From assembly GCA_016720565.1 (NCBI GenBank), contig JADKKJ010000001.1:558001-622000 (forward strand): 64,000 nucleotides of DNA, written 5' to 3'. A program made the translations under genes and the position numbers. Positions within the stretch are counted from its first letter, which is position 1. Each line of letters starts with the position of its first letter. The notes beneath the pieces were generated by a model, which was not told the DNA's origin, did no database searches, and saw only the letters and a program-made list of their open reading frames with translations. Source of the DNA: Chitinophagaceae bacterium (GTDB lineage: Bacteria; Bacteroidota; Bacteroidia; Chitinophagales; Chitinophagaceae). This document shows, piece after piece, positions 34,047-42,758 of the stretch.

Positions 34047-37000
34047 TTGACTTCCCTTTGCCGCTTATTTTTCACCCTTGCACTGGCCTTCAGCAGTTTA
34101 TGCAGCCTGGCCCAGTTTCCTGTGGATAATTTCAAGCTACCGGCATCTAATCTCCGGCAAAAAAAGCTGATCACCAGGGGAGACAGTCTTCAGTTAGATA
34201 CACTCAGTATCATCGCTTCCAGTTTTAAGATCAAAAACGTTTCGGATTCGGCCTACAGGCTTGATTTTGTAAGGGCCATTCTTTACTGGAAGATCAGGCC
34301 CATTCCAGAAACGATAGAGGTGGAGTACCGGGTATTCCCTTTCCTGCTTAATTCGCTGGTGGAAAGAATGCCCTATGATAGTGTTCGCAAAAAATATTAT
34401 GTAACCCCCTTTGAATTCAACCGTGGCCTTACTGAATCGCAAAGGGGCATTTTTGATTTTGGTACCCTGAAGGCAGAAGGAAGTTTTGGAAGACAAATAG
34501 GATTCGGCAATAGCCAGGATGCCGTTCTGAATTCCAGTTTCAACATGCAATTAAGTGGTATGCTGGGCGACAGCATTGAAATATCCGCGGCCATCACGGA
34601 TAATAATATTCCTATACAGCCTGATGGGAACACCCAGCAATTAAATGAATTCGACCAGGTCTATCTGCAGTTCAGGAAAAAGAGCTGGCAACTTGACCTG
34701 GGTGATATAGACCTTCGGCAGAATCAATTTTATTTCCTGAATTTTTATAAAAGGCTGCAGGGACTTGCATTTCGAACAAAGAACCGTCTAAGTAATACTA
34801 TCAATTCATCTACCCTGGTCAGTGGTTCTGTTGCTAAAGGCAAATTCACCCGGAATTTATTAACTACCCTTGAAGGAAACCAGGGACCTTACCGTCTGAA
34901 GGGTGCTAACAATGAAATATTTTTCATCATCCTGGCCAATACAGAAAGGGTTTATTATGACGGTCAATTACTACAGCGCGGCGAAGACCAGGATTATGTG
35001 ATCAATTATAATACAGGTGAGATCAGCTTTACACCTAAGCGGATGATCACAAAAGACAGTCGTATACAGGTAGAGTTTGAATATGCTGACCGGAATTTTC
35101 TCAATGCCAATCTATACCTGAATCAGGAATTCGAGATCGGGAAAAAATTGAACCTGCGGTTAAGTTTTTTCCAGAATAATGATGCGAAGAACTCGCAGAT
35201 CAACCAGGTACTTGATAATAAACAGCAGCAATTCCTGGCCAATCTTGGCGATAGCGTACAAAGGGCATTTTACCCAACAGCTATCATTGATACCTTCGCT
35301 GCCGGAAAAATTCTTTATGAAAAGATCTATATAGGCCTTGATTCTTTTTACCAGTATTCCGTTGATCCGGCGCTCGCACGCTATAATCTTTCTTTTGTAG
35401 ATGTAGGCGCGGGCAATGGAAATTATATTCCTGATTTCAACGGGGCCAATGGAAAAGTATATAAGTATGTTGCTCCAATTGGCCCGGTAAAACAGGGCAG
35501 GTATGAACCTGTACAGGTTTTGGTGGCGCCCAAAAAACAGCAGGTGGCCGCATTGGCCATGGATTATAAGCTGGCTAAAGGAACAACCATCATGACAGAA
35601 CTGGCAACCAGTAATTTTGATGTGAATACATTTTCAGGGAAAGATAATGGAGATGACCGGGGCTATGCGGCGAAATTCCGGTTGGCCCAGGAAAAACATT
35701 TTTCCAATACAGACCAGTTACAATTAAACACCGGCTTGGATTATGAGTATGTACAGAAAAAATTCAGGCCACTGGAAAGATTGAGGAATGTTGAATTTTC
35801 ACGCGACTGGGGCCTGGTACTGGAAGCTATTCCAACGCCAGTGGACGAATCTATTTTTAAAGGGAGTCTTCAGTTAAAGAATAAGAATGCCCATAGCATA
35901 CTTTACCAGCTTACAAAATATGACAGGAGCGATCATTATAATGGCTGGCAGAACCAGGTAACCCACCAGGCTGGCTGGAAAGGTTGGCAGGTCAATAACC
36001 GTTTTACCATCACTAATTATACCAGCCTGCTTAATAAAGGAAGTTTCATCAGGCCCCAGATTGATATCAGCAAAGAGTTGAGATCATTTGATAACTGGCG
36101 ACTTGGATTTAATTATATGCTGGAAAAGAATATTTCAAAATTGCGCTCCAATGATTCATTACTGGGAACAGCATTTTCCTTTGATGTTTATTCCGCTTAC
36201 CTGCGATCCAATGAATCCAGGAAGAACAAGTATACCATTACGTTTTTCACCCGTTCGGACAAATATCCTGTAAAGAATGCACTGGTTAGGGGCGATCGAA
36301 GCCTGAACCTGAACCTGCAGGCAGAGTTATTGTCCAGCGCAAAAAGGCAATTATATTTCAATACTACTTTCCGCCGGTTAAAAGTGTATGACCAACAGGT
36401 GTCCAAACAAAAAGCAGATGAGACCATCCTGGGAAGGGTAGAGTATTTAATGAAAGAGTGGAAGGGCCTGCTTACAGGTAGCGTGCTTTATGAAGTGGGG
36501 GCCGGTCAGGAGCAGCGAAGGGATTTCGCTTACCTGGAAGTTCCACCGGGGACGGGTCAGTATGCCTGGATCGATTATAACAATGACGGAGTGCAGCAAT
36601 TGAATGAATTTGAAATGGCAGCCTTCCCCGACCAGGCAAAATTTATTCGCATTTTTACACCTACCAACGATTTTGTAAAGGCAAACTATACAACGTTCAA
36701 TTATAGTTTTAATATCAGTCCTGCTGCAAGGTTAGGGGGCGTTAAAAAAGGATTTAAAGGGTTTATTGCGCGGTTCCTGGTGATCAGTTCCCTGCAGCGA
36801 AATAAAAAATCCATTGCAAGTGGAAGTTTTGAATTCAACCCATTTAAATACGGCGTGAATGATACGGCGCTGATCACTTCGGTGACTGCTATCGCCAATA
36901 CGGTCTCCTTTAACCGGTTCAGCAATAAATGGGGAGTGGATATGAGCAATCTTCGGAATAATGCCAAGTCACTGCTTACCTATGGGTATGAAAGCAGGAA

Positions 37001-37526
37001 GATCAATGACTGGACTTTAAAATGGCGGTTCAATTTCAGTAATTCATTTCAATGGCTTTTGAATATGCGAAAAGGCAGCAGTGCATTATTCACGCCCAGG
37101 TTTGCCAATCGAAATTTCCTGCTGGATATCCGGAATATTGAACCTTCTTTGATCTTTATCCGGGGAACAAAATTCCGGCTGACGGGCAGTTATAAATATG
37201 ATAGGAGGGTGAACCAACCCATTTATGGAGGCGAGAAATCGACCTCTAATTCGGTGAACATTGAATCCAAGTATACTATACTGCAGAGCAGTTCTGTTTC
37301 CGGGAAATTTACACTTAATGATATAACGTATAATTATCCTGCCAATAGCACGGTTAGTTATATCATGCTGGATGGGTTGCTTCCCGGCAAGAACTATATA
37401 TGGGGGTTGATGTTCACCAAAAGGCTCATGAATAACCTGGAGCTAAATTTCCAGTATGATGGTAGAAAAGCGGGGGTATCACGCACGGTGCATTTGGGAA
37501 GGGCGGGCATCACCGCGTTATTCTGA
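34047..37526 (+). CDS. Very large outer-membrane beta-barrel protein (Bacteroidota-specific)
   Basis: The product has 1159 residues with a signal peptide (MTSLCRLFFTLALAFSSLCSLAQ). A TTG at 34047 is the only in-frame start before a stop at 34032, since no ATG or GTG exists there. The bulk is alternating hydrophobic/polar beta-strand sequence with many Asn, Tyr and Phe residues. The stretch around 34,900-35,100 (TERVYYDGQLLQRGEDQDYVI, NTGEISFTPKRMITKDSR, VEFEYADRNF) is also seen in giant Bacteroidota outer-membrane proteins such as SprA and its relatives. It is probably a barrel with large extracellular or periplasmic portions; no TonB box is seen. Role unknown. Confidence 0.75.
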   Translation: MTSLCRLFFTLALAFSSLCSLAQFPVDNFKLPASNLRQKKLITRGDSLQLDTLSIIASSFKIKNVSDSAYRLDFVRAILYWKIRPIPETIEVEYRVFPFLLNSLVERMPYDSVRKKYYVTPFEFNRGLTESQRGIFDFGTLKAEGSFGRQIGFGNSQDAVLNSSFNMQLSGMLGDSIEISAAITDNNIPIQPDGNTQQLNEFDQVYLQFRKKSWQLDLGDIDLRQNQFYFLNFYKRLQGLAFRTKNRLSNTINSSTLVSGSVAKGKFTRNLLTTLEGNQGPYRLKGANNEIFFIILANTERVYYDGQLLQRGEDQDYVINYNTGEISFTPKRMITKDSRIQVEFEYADRNFLNANLYLNQEFEIGKKLNLRLSFFQNNDAKNSQINQVLDNKQQQFLANLGDSVQRAFYPTAIIDTFAAGKILYEKIYIGLDSFYQYSVDPALARYNLSFVDVGAGNGNYIPDFNGANGKVYKYVAPIGPVKQGRYEPVQVLVAPKKQQVAALAMDYKLAKGTTIMTELATSNFDVNTFSGKDNGDDRGYAAKFRLAQEKHFSNTDQLQLNTGLDYEYVQKKFRPLERLRNVEFSRDWGLVLEAIPTPVDESIFKGSLQLKNKNAHSILYQLTKYDRSDHYNGWQNQVTHQAGWKGWQVNNRFTITNYTSLLNKGSFIRPQIDISKELRSFDNWRLGFNYMLEKNISKLRSNDSLLGTAFSFDVYSAYLRSNESRKNKYTITFFTRSDKYPVKNALVRGDRSLNLNLQAELLSSAKRQLYFNTTFRRLKVYDQQVSKQKADETILGRVEYLMKEWKGLLTGSVLYEVGAGQEQRRDFAYLEVPPGTGQYAWIDYNNDGVQQLNEFEMAAFPDQAKFIRIFTPTNDFVKANYTTFNYSFNISPAARLGGVKKGFKGFIARFLVISSLQRNKKSIASGSFEFNPFKYGVNDTALITSVTAIANTVSFNRFSNKWGVDMSNLRNNAKSLLTYGYESRKINDWTLKWRFNFSNSFQWLLNMRKGSSALFTPRFANRNFLLDIRNIEPSLIFIRGTKFRLTGSYKYDRRVNQPIYGGEKSTSNSVNIESKYTILQSSSVSGKFTLNDITYNYPANSTVSYIMLDGLLPGKNYIWGLMFTKRLMNNLELNFQYDGRKAGVSRTVHLGRAGITALF

Positions 37527-37534
37527 AAAATATA

Positions 37535-38632
37535 TTATACGTTGAAACGGAAATGCATCACATCTCCATCTTTCACTACATAATCTTTTCCTTCAATTCT
37601 TAATTTCCCGGCCTCGCGGCAGGCGGCTTCAGATCCAAGGCTGATGAAATCCTCATAGGAGATCACTTCCGCCTTGATAAATCCTTTTTCAAAATCGGTA
37701 TGGATCACACCCGCAGCCTGTGGAGCTTTCCATCCCTGGTGGATGGTCCAGGCCCTTACTTCCTGCACACCAGCGGTAAAATACGTAAAGAGATTAAGTA
37801 ATTTATAGGCTGAATGGATCAGTCTATCCAGGGCGGGTTCCACCATATGGTATTCTTCCATGAACATCCGCTTATCCTCCTCATTCTCCAGTTCAGATAT
37901 CTGCGCCTCGATATTGTTGTTCATCACGATCAGCTCGGCATTCTCAGTTTTAATGGCTTCTTTCAGCTGCTCTGAAAATTTATTTCCTGTATGCATGGAA
38001 GCCTCATCCACATTGGCCACATAAAGTACAGGTTTATCCGTAAGCAGGAACAGGTCGGCAATGGCCAGTTTATCATCCTTGTCCAGGTTCAGTTCCCGGA
38101 TGCTTTTTCCTTTTTGCAGATGCTCTTTGCATTTGATCAGCACATCCAGTTCTGTTTTCAACTTTGGATCGACGCGGATCATTTTCTCTGTTTTAGAGAT
38201 CTTCTTTTCCACACTATCCAGGTCTTTCAGCTGAAGTTCTGTATCAATGATCTCTTTATCGCTTACGGGATTGATGGCCCCTTCTTCACGGAGTATGTTC
38301 TCATCTTCAAAACAACGGATCACATGGATGATGGCATCCACTTCACGGATATTCCCCAGGAATTTATTTCCCAATCCTTCTCCTTTACTGGCCCCTCTTA
38401 CCAGTCCGGCTATATCCACGATCTCGATCTGTGTAGGTACGATACGGTCGGGTACTACCAGTTCAGCAAGTTTATTCATGCGCGGATCGGGCACATCTAC
38501 CAGCCCTACGTTTGGATCAATGGTACAGAATCGGTAATTGCTGGCCTGCGCCTTGGCATTATTGCTTACTGCGTTAAAAAGTGTGGATTTGCCCACATTT
38601 GGAAGTCCTACGATACCTGCCTGAAGAGCCAT
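37535..38632 (-). CDS. ychF: Redox-regulated ribosome-binding ATPase YchF/OLA1
   Basis: The universal Obg-like ATPase, 365 residues. The G1 motif is GLPNVGKSTLFNAVSN, G3 is DIAGLVRGASKGEGLGNKFL, and the G4 position (YVANVDEAS) differs from NKxD, consistent with ATP rather than GTP use. A helical arm follows, and the C-terminal TGS/DUF933 domain ends in DYVVKDGDVMHFRFNV. It associates with ribosomes and stress regulation. It is divergent from the gene at 38817, and the space between holds a perfect inverted-repeat element. Confidence 0.93.
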   Translation of the reverse strand: MALQAGIVGLPNVGKSTLFNAVSNNAKAQASNYRFCTIDPNVGLVDVPDPRMNKLAELVVPDRIVPTQIEIVDIAGLVRGASKGEGLGNKFLGNIREVDAIIHVIRCFEDENILREEGAINPVSDKEIIDTELQLKDLDSVEKKISKTEKMIRVDPKLKTELDVLIKCKEHLQKGKSIRELNLDKDDKLAIADLFLLTDKPVLYVANVDEASMHTGNKFSEQLKEAIKTENAELIVMNNNIEAQISELENEEDKRMFMEEYHMVEPALDRLIHSAYKLLNLFTYFTAGVQEVRAWTIHQGWKAPQAAGVIHTDFEKGFIKAEVISYEDFISLGSEAACREAGKLRIEGKDYVVKDGDVMHFRFNV

Positions 38633-38643
38633 TTGAAGAGAGC

Positions 38644-38809
38644 GTTTAGAGATTAGAGTTTAGGGATTAGTTCTGCAAGTAACAGGCGAAACCCTAATTT
38701 TTTAAGTCTGCAAAGATAAGCATTCATTCTTTAGCTAATTTCTAATTAGTATCTTGTTTTCTAATCCTGCCTGGGGCAGGCGCTAATCCCTAAACTCTAA
38801 TCTCTAAAC
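38644..38809. repeat. Heptamer element, copy E, perfect 27-bp inverted arms 112 bp apart
   Basis: The left arm 38644-38670 consists of GTTTAGA, GATTAGA, GTTTAGG, GATTAG. The right arm 38783-38809 is its exact reverse complement (27 of 27). The 112-bp interior contains the predicted ychF promoter and, next to the right arm, CCTGCCTGGGGCAGG (38766-38780) preceded by CTAAT. It occupies nearly the whole divergent interval between ychF and the 38817 gene. Confidence 0.93.
38711..38718 (-). promoter_or_regulatory. Predicted -7 box for ychF
   Basis: The minus strand reads TATCTTTG, matching TAnnTTTG, 79 bp upstream of the ychF ATG. The left arm of the inverted-repeat element would therefore be transcribed in the ychF leader. 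Confidence 0.5.
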
Positions 38810-38816
38810 CTTTAAA

Positions 38817-40214
38817 ATGGCATTAACCCGCATCTGGTCCGCCTTCATCGTAATTGCCCTGCTGGTGGCTTCCTATAAATTTCTTGCCCATGATGGTGAC
38901 CAGCAGATATTTACTGAGATGGTCATTGGCAAAACCGGGGATACCATTAAAGTGAAGGAGACCCCTTTACAAAAGGCGGACCTCGCGCTGGTAACGGTCC
39001 TCGACAGTACTTCCCGCTTTACCCAAAAAGGATTGGTCTATAAAAAAGAAGGGGAAAAGATCGTCGCTACCAAACTGGTGAAAGTGAATGGCATTATCGA
39101 GACCTGTAAGGACGCGGTAAATCTCTGCTTTGGACTTATTGGCATTATGGCCCTGTTCATGGGATTTATGAGTATCGCAGAGCAGGCAGGAGGGGTACGG
39201 TTTCTTTCCCGCATCATTGGTCCGTTCTTTTCTAAGATTTTCCCGGAAGTACCCAAAGGACACCCTGCCCACGGACATATGATGATGAATTTTTCAGCGA
39301 ACTTATTAGGGTTGGATAATGCCGCCACGCCGTTTGGTATAAAAGCCATGGAAAGCCTGCAGGAATTAAATCCTGTAAAGGACCGCGCCTCCAATGCGCA
39401 GATCATGTTCTTATGCCTTCATGCATCCGGTCTCACGCTGATACCGGTAAGCATCATTGCCATCAGGGCAGGTGCAGGAGCAAAGAATGCCACAGATATT
39501 TTTGTGCCCTGTATGATCGCCACTTTTGTGGCCACCATGGCGGCGCTGCTGATCGTTTCCATCCGGCAAAGGATCCGGCTTTTCCAGCCAGTGATACTGG
39601 CCTGGATACTCAGTCTCTCGGCCATTGTAGCAGCATTTGTTTGGTACCTCACTACGCTGGATAAGTCATCGCTTGAATTCTTTTCAGGTTCATTCGGCAA
39701 TGGATTGTTATTGCTGATCCTGCTGCTGATCGTTGCCGGTGGCATTTATAAAAAGATAGATATTTTCAGTGCTTTTATTGATGGAGCGAAAGGCGGTTTT
39801 GAAACGGCCATCCGGATCATTCCTTATCTGGTAGGCATGCTGGTGGCTATCAGCATGCTTCGCAGCAGCGGAACCTTTGATTTCCTGATAGAAGGCTTCA
39901 GGCAGTTTTTTGCCTTGTTTGGCACTGATACCAGGTTCGTGGATGGGTTGCCTACTGCATTGGTAAGGCCTTTCAGCGGTGGTGCTGCACGTGGAATGAT
40001 GGTAGATACGATGCGTAGCGCGGGAGCGGATTCATTTGCAGGCAGACTGGCCAGCGTATTACAGGGCTCATCCGATACTACTTTTTATGTGATAGCGGTT
40101 TATTTTGGAGCAGTGAATGTAAAGAACACCCGATATGCCATTGGCTCCATGTTACTGGCAGATCTTGCAGGAATAATCACCTCCATAATACTTGCCTATA
40201 TATTCTTTGGATGA
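38817..40214 (+). CDS. Nucleoside-recognition/gate-domain membrane protein (SpmA-SpmB fusion type)
   Basis: The 465-residue integral membrane protein has two gate-type halves. The first contains GLIGIMALFMGFMSIAEQAG and NLLGLDNAATPFGIKAMESL, as in SpmA. The second contains RIIPYLVGMLVAISMLRSSG, PFSGGAARGMMVD and QGSSDTTFYVIAVYFGAV, as in SpmB. In Bacillus the two are separate spore-maturation proteins; in Bacteroidota they occur fused, and the transported or sensed molecule is unknown. About ten membrane segments are seen. A bidirectional terminator follows at 40231. Confidence 0.85.
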   Translation: MALTRIWSAFIVIALLVASYKFLAHDGDQQIFTEMVIGKTGDTIKVKETPLQKADLALVTVLDSTSRFTQKGLVYKKEGEKIVATKLVKVNGIIETCKDAVNLCFGLIGIMALFMGFMSIAEQAGGVRFLSRIIGPFFSKIFPEVPKGHPAHGHMMMNFSANLLGLDNAATPFGIKAMESLQELNPVKDRASNAQIMFLCLHASGLTLIPVSIIAIRAGAGAKNATDIFVPCMIATFVATMAALLIVSIRQRIRLFQPVILAWILSLSAIVAAFVWYLTTLDKSSLEFFSGSFGNGLLLLILLLIVAGGIYKKIDIFSAFIDGAKGGFETAIRIIPYLVGMLVAISMLRSSGTFDFLIEGFRQFFALFGTDTRFVDGLPTALVRPFSGGAARGMMVDTMRSAGADSFAGRLASVLQGSSDTTFYVIAVYFGAVNVKNTRYAIGSMLLADLAGIITSIILAYIFFG

Positions 40215-40230
40215 TTAAAGATCAGGGCAT

Positions 40231-40263
40231 AAAAAAAGAGGTTCTTTTCAGAACCTCTTTTTT
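40231..40263. terminator. Bidirectional hairpin terminator
   Basis: Left arm 40232-40245 and right arm 40250-40263 pair fully (AAAAAAGAGGTTCT with AGAACCTCTTTTTT) around a 4-nt loop. The A- and T-tracts give a U-tract on either strand. It separates the gate-protein gene (+) from the DUF4397 gene (-). Confidence 0.92.
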
Positions 40264-40280
40264 ATTGGTTATTGTTTCCA

Positions 40281-41030
40281 TTAATAATTAACGAAGGTGC
40301 CCAGCGTTTTCGCGTTGGTTCCACTTGTTGCGCGATAACTACCTCTGAAGATCAGGGTATAACTGCGCAAGCGGGTGGGAGTAAGCGAAGCGAAAATGGT
40401 GGTAGCGCCATTTGTCAGGTTAGTACTTGAACCGGTAGTACGGATATAGAACGTATCAGTAAGCGCAGAGGCGTAAGGAATAAAATCCGTTACCTGCGTT
40501 TGAGAAACGTTTGTAAATACGACAGCATTTCTTTTTACAGAAAAAATGTCAAATCCGGTCCCGATAGAAGCACCGCTATTGTAAACAAAATTTGCAAAGC
40601 GTAGCCTTGCAGTCGTGTCATTTGGAACCACGATCTTGTTTGTAACGGTCATTTGCTTGGGAGCATTGATCGAATCATACATGAACATGGTATAGCTGGC
40701 TCCGGATTGCAGGTCCTGAGCAAAGCTCATGGGGACCTGTGTGGTGGTGGCCAGGGTATCAAAATAACTGAAGGCTTTAAATCCTGCGGGAATATTAAAG
40801 CTGGCAGGTGTAGACGGGAAGGTAGCGCCATAGGCCAGTCCCGTACCGTTCACAAATTTGGCATCTACCTGCAGGTAATTCCTGGTGCTGCCAACAATTG
40901 CATCATGTATCTGGAAATTGGCGGTATTGGCCATTTCGGTCCTCTCCATCGCTACTTCCTTACCTTTTTGTTTAGTGCAGGAAATTGCAAAAATTCCCAG
41001 CAGGCTAAAGGCAATTATGATTTTTTTCAT
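40281..41030 (-). CDS. DUF4397 lipoprotein, last gene of the SusCD operon
   Basis: The start is the ATG at 41030 (MKKIIIAFSLLGIFAISC), which places a lipobox Cys at residue 18. The 249-residue product contains a DUF4397 domain: TARLRFANFVYNSGASIGTGFDIFSVKR, followed by VSQTQVTDFIPYAS and FYIRTTGSS, a beta-sandwich family common in Bacteroidota surface lipoproteins. It follows susD by 25 bp on the same strand, so it is likely exposed with the SusCD complex. Its ligand is unknown. It ends at the shared terminator. Confidence 0.82.
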   Translation of the reverse strand: MKKIIIAFSLLGIFAISCTKQKGKEVAMERTEMANTANFQIHDAIVGSTRNYLQVDAKFVNGTGLAYGATFPSTPASFNIPAGFKAFSYFDTLATTTQVPMSFAQDLQSGASYTMFMYDSINAPKQMTVTNKIVVPNDTTARLRFANFVYNSGASIGTGFDIFSVKRNAVVFTNVSQTQVTDFIPYASALTDTFYIRTTGSSTNLTNGATTIFASLTPTRLRSYTLIFRGSYRATSGTNAKTLGTFVNY

Positions 41031-41055
41031 ATTCGTCTGTTTATACAATTAGAAG

Positions 41056-42741
41056 TTAGGGTTTAGAGAACCAGGTCTCTTTGGTATGGTAATCATTATT
41101 GGTTGGGTAAGCGCCTATAGCTGTTAATGCAGGAATATTGTATAAATATTCTGAATTATAGCGAGGTCGAGCCCGATATACTAATTTACCAGTATTAGTT
41201 CCATGCAAATTTGATCCCGATGGAGGTGTGAAGCCAACATAAACCTGTTGTCCGGGATTAAAAGGATCCTGGTCAATATAATGGAAACGACGCATATCAC
41301 TCCAAGTAATATGAACGCCCCAGCCGTACAGCGCGATATATTTCTGCAGAAGGATCTTACCGAGGTTCATTCCGGAGGGAGAAGCAGGCACTACACCCGT
41401 GTTAGCAACATAGGTGTCGCGAACCGCATCGCTCAGCAAATTAAGGGCAGGTACATTCGTGCTGTATTTGTCTTTCAGATGGTCAAAATTCAATTTGATA
41501 CCGTCAATATAGGCCAGTCTTGAATTTACATTATCTGCTTTCCTGAGATAGGCTTCTGCAATCAAGAACTTCATTTCTGAGGCAGTCATTACTGGCCACT
41601 CAGCTACATCTCGGAAAATATAACGTCCAAGTTCAGGAAAAGGGTATCCTGCTGTAGCATAGGAGGTGCCCATAAAACTTTCCGGCTGGTCTGCAGCTAC
41701 AAGCCCTGAGGAACCTGACCATGGAGTTATGCCTTTAAATGTTCCATTTGTATTTGGGCGAATAATATACCAGGCCCTTGGGTCCTGTACCCCTCCAAAT
41801 GCGGAGGAAGTACCATTCATCAGATTTGCGATATAGGAAGATTGACGAATACCGGAGGCACTCGAATTTACATTTTGACGAAGATTGCCGAAATAATTGT
41901 TTGTTGCGGAGATCGCTGTACCCTGAAATTTACAAGTTATATTGTCTCCATTTGTCACACAGGAAAGGGAAGCATACTTAATAACAGAGTCAGCACTGTA
42001 AGAAGTCTTATTGCTGATATAGGCATAGCTTCTTGCCAGGATACCATATACAAATTTCTTCCACCTGTTCAGGTCACCGCCATTAAAATAATAATCGCTG
42101 TTGGCGAAGCTGGTCGCATTCATTCCTCCGCCTGTACGATTAAGGAAATCAAGCGCGCGGAAACAGGTAGCCCTTACAGAATCATAAACTTCAGATTGAT
42201 CCTCGTAATGGAATTGTTGCTTTGTGATATCAAAAGCTTCTCTTAAAATAATATCACCATATTCATTAGTTGTTTCCAGTAAACTCCATGCTCGAAGCGC
42301 TGTTGCAGCCCCAACAAAATCCCATTTCTGTTCTTCTAATCCCCACGTAACAACTTTATTCAAATTTTGTCCCATTCCATAATAATGTGCACCCCACATT
42401 GATCCAAGGTTATCACTAGTTCCAACAGTGCCTCCCATTTGATCATAATTGGATGCATTTGATACAGTAAGAGAAGAAGGTGAAGAGGTAGTTGAAAATG
42501 TTCCCCAATATTGAATGTACCTTCCAATTAACAAAGCATCACCAGCCAATCCATCAGCACTTCCAGCCGCTGAGCCACTTCCAGTTATGCTACCTATCAG
42601 ACTCGGAAATATTTGTTCGATTGGTTGTTTATTAAGATTATTGGGATTGGCATATACCTCATCAATTTTTTTTGCACAGGATCCAGTAACGATGGAAACT
42701 GCTACCAAGGAACCCAAAAGTAATTTAATATATTTTTTCAT
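41056..42741 (-). CDS. SusD/RagB-like nutrient-binding outer-membrane lipoprotein
   Basis: The 561-residue product has the lipobox in VSIVTGSCAKK (Cys about 22) and SusD-like helical repeats. The beginning KKIDEVYANPNNLNKQPIEQIFPSLIG and the inner segments FVGAATALRAWSLLETTNEYGDI and VTASEMKFLIAEAYLRKAD-like (MTASEMKFLIAEAYLRK) match the SusD-like family 2 architecture. It binds the oligosaccharide or peptide that the partner SusC porin imports. It lies 17 bp after susC. The substrate cannot be read from sequence; no glycoside hydrolase is adjacent. Confidence 0.9.
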   Translation of the reverse strand: MKKYIKLLLGSLVAVSIVTGSCAKKIDEVYANPNNLNKQPIEQIFPSLIGSITGSGSAAGSADGLAGDALLIGRYIQYWGTFSTTSSPSSLTVSNASNYDQMGGTVGTSDNLGSMWGAHYYGMGQNLNKVVTWGLEEQKWDFVGAATALRAWSLLETTNEYGDIILREAFDITKQQFHYEDQSEVYDSVRATCFRALDFLNRTGGGMNATSFANSDYYFNGGDLNRWKKFVYGILARSYAYISNKTSYSADSVIKYASLSCVTNGDNITCKFQGTAISATNNYFGNLRQNVNSSASGIRQSSYIANLMNGTSSAFGGVQDPRAWYIIRPNTNGTFKGITPWSGSSGLVAADQPESFMGTSYATAGYPFPELGRYIFRDVAEWPVMTASEMKFLIAEAYLRKADNVNSRLAYIDGIKLNFDHLKDKYSTNVPALNLLSDAVRDTYVANTGVVPASPSGMNLGKILLQKYIALYGWGVHITWSDMRRFHYIDQDPFNPGQQVYVGFTPPSGSNLHGTNTGKLVYRARPRYNSEYLYNIPALTAIGAYPTNNDYHTKETWFSKP

Positions 42742-42758
42742 TTTTTCTTCTTTGGATG

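Noticed and set aside
37991..38656. 221-residue antisense frame in ychF
   Set aside because: It overlaps a universal essential ATPase along its whole length, and the codon pattern follows ychF.
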